Origin: Saprospiraceae bacterium
Lineage (GTDB): Bacteria; Bacteroidota; Bacteroidia; Chitinophagales; Saprospiraceae
Length of the DNA: 13,247 bases
Reading direction: 5' to 3'
Assembly: GCA_013042795.1 (NCBI GenBank)
Contig: JABDPK010000062.1
Location: forward strand, 1 to 13,247
Shown here: one piece after another, positions 1 to 6,554 of the stretch
Layout: the number at the start of each line of letters is the position of its first letter
Position numbering within the stretch: position 1 is the first letter of the stretch
The notes under the pieces: generated by a model
The model's input: the letters and a program-made list of their open reading frames with translations, nothing else
Told to the model about the DNA's origin: nothing
The model's database searches: none
Position numbers and translations under genes: made by a program

Positions 1-427
1 CAGACACCATGCCAGAACCATCATCTGTATTCAGATAATATATCAATCCACCTTCGTATATTTTTCCAAAAAGGCTGTCAAGCAGTATACCTCCGTTATA
101 CAGTTCTAATGGATGGAATCCGGAATCTAATAAGAATTGAACTTTCATTGAGTCCAGTTGCTCACAGGTGGTACCGATGTATCCTTCAGGGCACTGACAT
201 ATTCCGTTTATACAGATTCCTCCATTTTGGCACTCTATATTTTGAGTGATACATAGATCTTCATGTTCACAAAATGTTCCTGTATATCCGGGGGGACAAT
301 CGCATAGGCAAGAGAGTTCATTAAAGCTGCCTGCATTGCATTCCTGCGGATCACAACTATCAATTGTGCATTTAATGAAAATCAGTAAAAGAAGGAGGAT
401 AAAATTAATGGATATTAATGATTTCAT
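1..427 (-). CDS. Secreted EGF-like repeat protein, N-terminal part (cut by left edge)
   Basis: Reading the minus strand from the ATG at 427-425 gives 142 open codons to the window edge, so the gene is partial. Residues 1-20 form a signal sequence with a hydrophobic core (ILLLLLIFI) ending at Cys20. The preceding Lys makes a poor lipobox, so lipidation is uncertain. Residues 25-53 and 58-88 are two cysteine-rich EGF-like modules with the typical endings [10 protein letters not shown] and [10 protein letters not shown]. From about residue 118 the pattern [18 protein letters not shown] begins, which resembles the start of a domain common in Bacteroidota surface proteins (DUF1566/Lcl-like, from memory). 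The product is probably exported and has a binding or adhesive role; no enzyme motif is visible. An in-frame ATG at 436 would add three residues (MHS). A TTACTTTG word at 470-463 is a possible -7 element. The first tandem-repeat unit begins about 60 bp upstream of the start. Confidence 0.8.
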   Translation of the reverse strand, partial: MKSLISINFILLLLLIFIKCTIDSCDPQECNAGSFNELSCLCDCPPGYTGTFCEHEDLCITQNIECQNGGICINGICQCPEGYIGTTCEQLDSMKVQFLLDSGFHPLELYNGGILLDSLFGKIYEGGLIYYLNTDDGSGMVS

Positions 428-491
428 AGAATGCATATTAAATGAAGATATCCAGAAATTATCAAAGTAAGACTACCTGTACGAAATGTAA

Positions 492-662
492 TTTTTAAGC
501 CTTACGCCTGACCCCTGATCCGCTTGAGGGGAACGTAAAAGATTGAAATATGAAATGGAGCGGTCCTCCCTAAAGGGAGTTAGAGGGTGAGGGAGGAAGA
601 TAAACGGCTATAGTCACAATTTCTCATACTCTATTTCAGATCAGTTATTCTGAATATGTACT
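492..662. repeat. Repeat unit 1
   Basis: The left arm lies around 506-534 and carries GATCCGCTTGAGGGG, with one base differing from unit 2. The palindrome CTCCCTAAAGGGAG is at 566-579, followed by GTTAGAGGGTGAGGGAGGA. TCCTCCC at 564-570 can alternatively pair with GGGAGGA at the end of the right arm. Confidence 0.85.
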
Positions 663-833
663 TTTTTAAGCCTTACGTCTGACCCCTGATCCCCTTGAGG
701 GGAATGTAACAGATAGAAATATGGAGTGGAGCGGTTCTCCCTAAAGGGAGTTAGAGGGTGAGGGAGGAAGATAAATGGCTAGAGTCTCAATTTCTCATAC
801 TCTATTTCAGATCAGTTATTCTAAATATGTACT
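663..833. repeat. Repeat unit 2
   Basis: The left arm contains CCCCTTGAGGGG (691-702) and the palindrome CTCCCTAAAGGGAG is at 737-750. The linker (CAATTTCTCATACTCTATTT and onward) is almost identical to that of unit 1, so units 1 and 2 are the most similar pair in linker sequence. Confidence 0.85.
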
Positions 834-1005
834 TTTTTAAGCTTTACTCCTGACCCCTGATCCCATTGAGGGAGAATAAAACAGATAGATATAAGCATTA
901 GAGCGGTCCTCCCTTAAGGGAGTTAGAGGGTGAGGGAGGAAAACAGATAGCGTAGAATCTCAATTTATTATACACTATTTAAGATCATTTTTTATGAAGA
1001 TGTGC
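834..1005. repeat. Repeat unit 3
   Basis: The left arm is changed to GATCCCATTGAGGGAG. The palindrome at 909-922 is CTCCCTTAAGGGAG, which is perfectly self-complementary. Units 3 and 4 share the spacer word AACAGATAGATATAAGCATT, which separates them as a sub-pair from units 1 and 2. Confidence 0.85.
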
Positions 1006-1177
1006 TTTTTAAGCTTTACGCCTGACCCCTGATCCCATTGAGGGAGAATAAAACAGATAGATATAAGCATTAGAGCGGTTCTCCCTAAAGGGAGTTAGAA
1101 GGTTGGGGGAGGAAATGAAGTGAGTGAAATCTCGAATTACTGAACACTAATTCAGATACCCTTTTCTAAATATTATA
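1006..1177. repeat. Repeat unit 4, running into the 3' end of the adjacent gene
   Basis: The palindrome CTCCCTAAAGGGAG is at 1081-1094. The right arm has decayed (GTTAGAAGGTTGGGGGAGGA). The linker (GAATTACTGAACACTAATTCAGAT and onward) is a diverged copy of the other linkers and contains the stop codon and about the last nine codons of the minus-strand gene at 1147-1488. Confidence 0.75.
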
Positions 1178-1488
1178 CCCTTCTTCGCATCATATCCCGG
1201 CTTGATTCCGCGGTGGATTAAACCTTGTTTGTAATTGTATGTGCGAGAGTCAATAATATATACTTTACATCCGATGGCTTTCTCAAGTTCTTTATGACTG
1301 TTTTTCCATAAATATGCCAGTTCCTGTGCAGTGGCATTAAAATCTTTAGACCACTTTTTGGAAAGAACGACCTCTATGGTAAATATCCCAAATGAGAAAT
1401 TAATCAGCTTGGATGAGAGCCCGTACCCGACACGATAATACATGTCGGTTTCCATGAAATGCTTCCTGTTTAATTCTTCGATATTCAT
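1147..1488 (-). CDS. Small protein of unknown function (113 aa)
   Basis: This is a complete frame of 113 codons starting at ATG 1488 and ending in TAG. I do not recognise the family. The protein is soluble-looking, basic and rich in aromatic residues (YYRVGYGLSSK, SKKWSKDF, ELAYLWKNSHKELEKAIGC), with no signal peptide, membrane segment or catalytic signature. The middle part (about residues 48-72) is predicted helical by eye; the C-terminus is rich in Gly, Lys and Tyr. A second minus-strand frame (1400-1615) overlaps its 5' part and looks like a shadow. Its final nine residues are encoded inside sequence related to the linker of the tandem array, so the original C-terminus may have been altered, or the gene's 3' end may have been copied into the array. 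It is divergent from the large gene at 1619. Whether it is expressed is uncertain. Confidence 0.55.
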   Translation of the reverse strand: MNIEELNRKHFMETDMYYRVGYGLSSKLINFSFGIFTIEVVLSKKWSKDFNATAQELAYLWKNSHKELEKAIGCKVYIIDSRTYNYKQGLIHRGIKPGYDAKKGIIFRKGYLN

Positions 1489-1526
1489 TGCATTTCAACT
1501 GGATGCAGAAACTATGCCATAAAGAC

Positions 1527-1557
1527 TTTGGTATGAACATTTGAACTAATATGTGTC
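1527..1557 (+). promoter_or_regulatory. Possible Bacteroidota-type promoter for the large lipoprotein gene
   Basis: TTTG at 1527-1530 matches the Bacteroidota -33 box, and TATGTGTC at 1550-1557 lies at the usual 19-bp spacing but matches TAnnTTTG poorly. Transcription would begin near 1563, about 55 nt before the ATG at 1619. This is a weak call based on spacing. Confidence 0.25.
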
Positions 1558-1600
1558 TTCGTAAATAATTATTGAAGCTGAAAAATTCAAAGTATTTTAG

Positions 1601-1615
1601 GTGATCAAAAATCAC
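1601..1615 (+). other. Small inverted repeat just before the start codon
   Basis: GTGAT-CAAAA-ATCAC is a perfect 5-bp stem with a 5-nt loop ending three bases before the ATG at 1619. It could fold in the mRNA leader or be a short protein-binding site. The GTG inside it is an alternative start in the same frame, but it is less likely because it would add six mostly polar residues (VIKNHR) ahead of a compact signal peptide. Confidence 0.35.
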
Positions 1616-1618
1616 AGA

Positions 1619-4600
1619 ATGTCCAGATTACTCGTATTATTTTTCCTGACAACTTTCATTATTTCATGTTCTTCTGATCAGAGTGCATCATCTAAAAATG
1701 CAGACAGGCCCCTGGACCCCTGGGTTTTCAGATCTGTTTTGGACCAGAACCCCAGAATGATCACTGCAGCCCTTAACAATGACTTGTATGTAGCTTATCA
1801 TACTGAAACTGGCGCCATGTACAAAGCCTGGAAAGGATTGGTCAATTTCGAAGGCGCTGTATATAACACAGCACATGGTCCTCAGCCAACAGCTGTAGGC
1901 GATGCTTATTTGATTAACAATTACAGGGAACCCTGGACATTATTAAAAGAAGGTAAGCCTGTAGAAAGTGATTTCAGGTACCTTGGTCATAGAATTGCTG
2001 ATGGAGAACTGGAATTACTTTATCGTTTGTCCGGAAAGGATAATATGGTTGATATTACAGAACGTGTCGAACGCACAGAATCCGAGAGTGGACAGCTAGG
2101 ATTGAAAAGAAGTTTCAGGACAACAGGCTTAAGTGCGCCCTATACGATTGAATGGAAATCCAATGTGGGTTCTGTTGTAGATCAATCGCAAGTGAAATCC
2201 ACAGGGAACATGAGCCTGTCTGAACCGAAAGACAGAATATTTGATAACAGGAATTTCCTGGATATTGATGTAACAATACAATTGGATAAGGATGAAACGA
2301 TTGAGTTGGATGTTCTCCTGTTGGATGCTACCTACCTGGATCCCAATCTTGATGATGGTTTTGCAAAAGATATCGATGCATTGCCTATTGGTGCACAGCT
2401 AATCGCAAAGAATGATTGTAAAACATGTCATAATCAAACAAAAGTTACTATAGGCCCATCTTATGAATCTATTGCAAGACGATACGAACATACAGATGAA
2501 AATGTTGTCTTGCTTGCAGGCAAAATCAAAGAAGGGGGAAGTGGTATTTGGGGAGATCAGGTCATGACAGCACATCCCGAAGCATTGGACCTGGATCTGA
2601 GAGATATGGTAAAGTATATTTTTACACTTGCTGATTTTGAAGGTGAAACGGCATCCGAAGATGATGATCTGATCAGTTTTTCATCTGTCCAGGTAGAAGA
2701 AAATAATCTTGTCCCAGGAGCCATGACCCGCATATATAACCTCAATGCAGGTACAGATAAATTGCCATTAAATATGGAGAAGGGCAAAGCCGTCCAGGCG
2801 GGTATCTTGTCAGGATTTGATAATATCTCGGGGGGAGACTTTATTGGCCTGGAAGATAATTTCGGTATCGTTGCCAATGGATATATCAATATCGAAAAAG
2901 AAGGTGATTTTGAATTCAGATTGTGGAGTGACGATGGATCCAAACTCTATCTTCATGATCAGCTGGTAATTGACCACGATGGTTTGCATGGTACTTCCAT
3001 GAAGCAGGCATCCATGAAATTATCAAAAGGTCTGCATCCATTCAAAATAGAGTATTTCCAGGGCAGGGGAGGTAAGATGTTATCCTGGAACTATAAAAAC
3101 GCAGGTGATGATAAATGGACCGTCGTACCCAAAGAAATTATATCACACCATAAAGATGATCACAACATGATAGGTCAGTTGTCGCTTCCAATGTCTGTTG
3201 TAACCAGAATTCCGGGAGACAGGTATCCGGTCGATGGTGTTCACCCTTCATTTGATTTATACCAGGCAAGACCAGATGAATTCACACCTAAAGTAGGAGG
3301 TATGGATTTTCTTTCTGACGGAAGGATGGTCATCAGTACCTGGACGACCAAAGGAGGGGTATATATCCTGGATGGTGTTGGAGGAAAGGACCCCTCTCAA
3401 ATCAAGGTGAAGCGAATTGCTGCAGGCCTAGCTGAGCCATTGGGCTTGTGTGTTGTGAATGATCGAATTTTTCTAAATCAGAAACAAGAGATCACTGAAC
3501 TCATCGATCTTAACGGCGATGAGATTATAGATGAATTCAGGACTATATGTAATGCCTGGGGTGTATCAGCGAATTTTCATGAATTCACGTTCGGTTTGAT
3601 CCATAAGGAAGGATATCTCTATGCCAATCTTGCGACGGGCATACTACCTGGAGGTGCAGGTATGCCAAACCAGCACCCGGACAGGGGGAGTACCATCAAA
3701 GTATCGATTGCAGATGGAAGCTATGAAATAATGGCCAATGGCTTGAGAACACCCAATGGCATTGGTTTTGGTTTTAATGACGGAATATATGTAGCAGATA
3801 ACCAGGGCGATTGGTTACCATCCAGTAAAATTGTACATATTGAAAAAGGAGATTGGTTTGGTTCAAGGGCTGTCGACTATGAAGGAACTGCAAGCAAAAA
3901 AGAAAAGTTGCCCGTCGTGTGGTTACCACAGGATGAGATAGGAAATTCTCCATCTACGCCATTAGGACTGGATTATGGCCCCTACAAGGGTCAGATGATC
4001 CATGGTGAGGTTACACATGGTGGTATTAAACGTGTATTTGTAGAAGAAGTGGAAGGTCAATTACAAGGTTGTGTTTTCAGATTTATCCAGGGTCTGGAAG
4101 CTGGTGTAAACAGGATACAATATGGACCGGACGGACATCTCTATGTTGGTGGAATAGGTAATCCGGGCAACTGGCAACATACAGGTACTTCCTGGTATGG
4201 CTTACAAAGGCTTGAATTTAATGATAAACCAGCATTTGAAATGCTTTCAGTAAAAGCAAAATCAGATGGTGTGGAAATTGAATTTACCGAAGCACTTCGT
4301 CAGGGAGATGGATGGTCACCAGAAGATTACCAGGTCAAACAATGGTATTACAAACCAACCGCTGAGTACGGGGGACCTAAACTTGATGACAAAGAACTCA
4401 GTATTTCCGGGGTGTCAGTCTCAAAGGACAGGAAGAAAGTCTCCCTGAAAATTGATGGTATGAAGGAAGGACATGTTTTGTATGTACGGTTGATGGATCA
4501 TTTCGTCAGTGAAAACAATAATTCGCTTTGGTCCACAGAATCATGGTATACAATGAACAAGATCCCGCTTAATGATCCGGTTTCAATATCAAATGCTGCC

Positions 4601-5254
4601 TCAATGTTGCTTGACAATGCATTAACAGAGTATGAAAAAAGCCAGGGCTGGGAACTGCTTTTTGACGGCAGCACCATGGATGAGTTTCATACTTTCAATA
4701 AAGATTTTATTACCAAAAAATGGAGAGTAGACAATGGGACGATTCATTTTGATCCGACGGTTGAAGATGACGGGGGAGATCTGGTGACCAATGAAGAATA
4801 TGAGAACTTCGAATTGCAGCTTGAATGGAAGATCAGCAATTGCGGTAACAGCGGTATCATGTGGAATGTGGTGGAAGACGAAAAATATTGCTGCCCATAT
4901 CTGACCGGTCCTGAAATGCAGATACTGGATAATACATGTCATCCTGATACCAAATTCAGAACCCATCGTGCAGGTGACCTGTATGATATGATAGAAACAA
5001 AATATGTGACGGTCAGGCCGGCAGGTGAATGGAATAAAGTACGGATCATCTCTGATAATGGAGATATGCAATTCTGGTTAAATGGATATAATGTTGTTTC
5101 TTTTAAAATGCATGATGACAACTGGACAGAAATGATAACCAATAGCAAGTTTAAGGATTGGGAGGATTTTGGATTGGCCAGGAAAGGAAAGATCGTTTTA
5201 CAGGATCATGCCGACAAAGTATGGTTCAGGAATCTGAAGATCAGAAAACTTTAA
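1619..5254 (+). CDS. Multidomain lipoprotein: cytochrome c, PA14, dehydrogenase-like propeller and DUF1080 (3-keto-glycoside hydrolase family)
   Basis: The ATG at 1619 gives 1211 residues starting with a lipoprotein signal (MSRLLVLFFLTTFIISC, lipobox IISC, Cys17), so it should be anchored outside the cytoplasm. Domains in order: residues ~25-260, a conserved module (FRSVLDQNPRMI, YNTAHGPQPT) that I recall from cytochrome-c sugar-oxidation proteins; ~250-340, a class I cytochrome c with heme motif CKTCH at 267-271 and probable axial Met316 in GDQVMTAHP; ~370-510, PA14, often carbohydrate-binding; ~530-870, a beta-propeller like L-sorbosone dehydrogenase/DUF7133 proteins (GLRTPNGIGFG, VADNQGDWLPSSK); ~875-985, an Ig-like region; ~1009-1211, DUF1080 (GWELLFDGS, ending VWFRNLKIRKL), the PF06439 3-keto-disaccharide hydrolase fold. 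The inferred role is oxidation of a sugar or glycoside with electrons passed to heme c, then cleavage of the keto-glycoside. Substrate and cofactor are unknown. The frame is intact. The transporter gene 21 bp downstream is probably co-transcribed. Confidence 0.88.
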   Translation: MSRLLVLFFLTTFIISCSSDQSASSKNADRPLDPWVFRSVLDQNPRMITAALNNDLYVAYHTETGAMYKAWKGLVNFEGAVYNTAHGPQPTAVGDAYLINNYREPWTLLKEGKPVESDFRYLGHRIADGELELLYRLSGKDNMVDITERVERTESESGQLGLKRSFRTTGLSAPYTIEWKSNVGSVVDQSQVKSTGNMSLSEPKDRIFDNRNFLDIDVTIQLDKDETIELDVLLLDATYLDPNLDDGFAKDIDALPIGAQLIAKNDCKTCHNQTKVTIGPSYESIARRYEHTDENVVLLAGKIKEGGSGIWGDQVMTAHPEALDLDLRDMVKYIFTLADFEGETASEDDDLISFSSVQVEENNLVPGAMTRIYNLNAGTDKLPLNMEKGKAVQAGILSGFDNISGGDFIGLEDNFGIVANGYINIEKEGDFEFRLWSDDGSKLYLHDQLVIDHDGLHGTSMKQASMKLSKGLHPFKIEYFQGRGGKMLSWNYKNAGDDKWTVVPKEIISHHKDDHNMIGQLSLPMSVVTRIPGDRYPVDGVHPSFDLYQARPDEFTPKVGGMDFLSDGRMVISTWTTKGGVYILDGVGGKDPSQIKVKRIAAGLAEPLGLCVVNDRIFLNQKQEITELIDLNGDEIIDEFRTICNAWGVSANFHEFTFGLIHKEGYLYANLATGILPGGAGMPNQHPDRGSTIKVSIADGSYEIMANGLRTPNGIGFGFNDGIYVADNQGDWLPSSKIVHIEKGDWFGSRAVDYEGTASKKEKLPVVWLPQDEIGNSPSTPLGLDYGPYKGQMIHGEVTHGGIKRVFVEEVEGQLQGCVFRFIQGLEAGVNRIQYGPDGHLYVGGIGNPGNWQHTGTSWYGLQRLEFNDKPAFEMLSVKAKSDGVEIEFTEALRQGDGWSPEDYQVKQWYYKPTAEYGGPKLDDKELSISGVSVSKDRKKVSLKIDGMKEGHVLYVRLMDHFVSENNNSLWSTESWYTMNKIPLNDPVSISNAASMLLDNALTEYEKSQGWELLFDGSTMDEFHTFNKDFITKKWRVDNGTIHFDPTVEDDGGDLVTNEEYENFELQLEWKISNCGNSGIMWNVVEDEKYCCPYLTGPEMQILDNTCHPDTKFRTHRAGDLYDMIETKYVTVRPAGEWNKVRIISDNGDMQFWLNGYNVVSFKMHDDNWTEMITNSKFKDWEDFGLARKGKIVLQDHADKVWFRNLKIRKL

Positions 5255-5275
5255 TAACCAACTAAGAAGAATAAA

Positions 5276-6505
5276 ATGAGCAGTCTTGTAAAATTCAAAC
5301 TTTCAACCATGATGTTCCTCGAATTTTTTATTTGGGGAGGGTGGTTTGTCACCCTGGGTACATACCTTGGAAATAACCTTTCCGCCAGTGGCGCACAGAT
5401 TGGCCAGGCTTATTCAACACAATCATTGGGTGCCATCATTGCCCCTTTCATAATAGGTTTGATAGCAGACAGGTATTTTAATGCCGAGAAAGTATTAGGC
5501 ATATTACATTTGCTGGGAGCAGGACTCATGTATATGATGTCAACTGTCGATGATTTCAGTGCATTTTATCCCCTTGTTTTGGGTTATATGATCATATATA
5601 TGCCAACACTGGCCCTTGTAAATTCAGTCGCATTCAATCAAATGAAAGACCCTGCCAGGGATTTTGCATTGGTGAGACTCTGGGGGACAGTAGGGTGGAT
5701 CGTGGCCGGTCTGGTTATCAGTTTTATGTTTAAATGGGATTCTGCTAAATCGATTGAAGAAGGGATGCTTTCCAATACATTTTTAATGGTATCTATATTT
5801 TCTTTCGTATTAGGAATTATGAGTTTTATCCTTCCAAAAACACCGCCATCTTCAAAAGAAGGCAAGGTGACTATTTCTGATATACTTGGACTTGATGCAT
5901 TAAAACTTCTGGCAGACCGTAATTACCTTGTATTTTTTATTTCATCGATATTGATTTGCATACCACTGGCCTTTTACTATGCCCTTGCAAATCCGTTTCT
6001 AACAGAAGTAAATATTGAGAACCCTACTGGGATCATGACCATTGGCCAGGCTTCAGAAGTAGTTATGATGTTACTTTTACCGTTCTTTTTCAAAAGATTT
6101 GGATTTAAAATGACCCTGGTTGTAGGGATGCTGGCATGGGCCCTGAGATATGTACTGTTTGCTTACGGTCAGGATGGTGAGCCGTTTTTTGCCCTCTTAG
6201 TCGGTATCGCCCTGCACGGAATTTGTTATGATTTCTTTTTTGTTTCGGGGCAGATTTATACTGATAGCAAAGCGGGTGAATCTGTTAAAAGCGCTGCTCA
6301 GGGATTGATAACACTTGCCACTTATGGATTAGGTATGTTGATTGGTTTTTACATTGCAGGTATGATAGCAGATAAGTTTACTCTTGAGGACGGCGGACAT
6401 ACATGGGCTGATATCTGGCAGTTTCCGGCAATCTTTGCAGCAGCGGTAATGGTCCTTTTCTTTTTGCTATTTAAAAATGAAAAAATCGAATATTCGCAAT
6501 CATAG
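5276..6505 (+). CDS. MFS transporter, nucleoside:H+ symporter (NupG-like) family
   Basis: This is a 409-residue integral membrane protein, close to the ~418 residues of E. coli NupG, with about 12 hydrophobic segments. The N-terminal stretch (KLSTMMFLEFFIWGGWFVTLGTYL), the loop LIADRYFNAEKVLG and the helix RLWGTVGWIVAGLVISFMF are typical of the Nuc_H_symport branch (PF03825). The protein should sit in the inner membrane and use the proton gradient for uptake. In Bacteroidota, members of this branch are often encoded beside sugar oxidoreductases, sugar isomerases and DUF1080 proteins, so the natural substrate here may be a sugar or keto-sugar and not a nucleoside (inference). The start lies 21 bp after the stop of the large lipoprotein gene with no terminator between, which supports an operon. 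No Shine-Dalgarno is obvious, as is usual for this phylum. Confidence 0.88.
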   Translation: MSSLVKFKLSTMMFLEFFIWGGWFVTLGTYLGNNLSASGAQIGQAYSTQSLGAIIAPFIIGLIADRYFNAEKVLGILHLLGAGLMYMMSTVDDFSAFYPLVLGYMIIYMPTLALVNSVAFNQMKDPARDFALVRLWGTVGWIVAGLVISFMFKWDSAKSIEEGMLSNTFLMVSIFSFVLGIMSFILPKTPPSSKEGKVTISDILGLDALKLLADRNYLVFFISSILICIPLAFYYALANPFLTEVNIENPTGIMTIGQASEVVMMLLLPFFFKRFGFKMTLVVGMLAWALRYVLFAYGQDGEPFFALLVGIALHGICYDFFFVSGQIYTDSKAGESVKSAAQGLITLATYGLGMLIGFYIAGMIADKFTLEDGGHTWADIWQFPAIFAAAVMVLFFLLFKNEKIEYSQS

Positions 6506-6554
6506 TGTCTTTGAAAAGTTATTTTCGTAGATGTTTATACAAACAATAATATAA

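Larger units (their letters stand above)
492..1177. repeat. Tandem array of four ~171-172 bp units with inverted-repeat arms
   Basis: Four head-to-tail copies are visible. The word GACCCCTGATC starts at 510, 681, 852 and 1024, and the CTCCCT(A/T)AAGGGAG palindrome starts at 566, 737, 909 and 1081, so the period is 171, 171-172 and 172 bp. Each unit contains a T-rich lead (TTTTTAAGC), a C-rich left arm, a ~40-bp spacer, a palindrome-containing right arm ending in GAGGGAGGA-like sequence, and a ~75-bp A/T-rich linker. The array occupies nearly the whole 719-bp stretch between two minus-strand genes. No reading frame runs through it. The period is much too long, and the whole unit is conserved, so it is not a CRISPR array. 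It may be an amplified REP/BIME-like intergenic element or an array of structured RNAs; function is unknown. Confidence 0.9.

Noticed and set aside
246..470. Plus-strand open frame of 74 codons near the left edge
   Set aside because: It is antisense to the EGF-like gene, whose minus-strand translation has a clear signal peptide and cysteine modules.
492..1177. CRISPR array
   Set aside because: The repeating unit is ~171 bp with the entire unit conserved and no unique spacers; no cas genes are near.
1601..1603. GTG start for the large lipoprotein
   Set aside because: The ATG at 1619 gives a compact lipoprotein signal peptide; the GTG lies inside a stem-loop and adds only VIKNHR.
1400..1615. 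Minus-strand 71-codon frame overlapping the 113-aa gene
   Set aside because: It has no recognisable features, overlaps the better frame and runs through the probable promoter region of the divergent gene.
4622..5071. Minus-strand 149-codon frame
   Set aside because: It is a shadow of the DUF1080 domain coding sequence, which is clearly the real frame.
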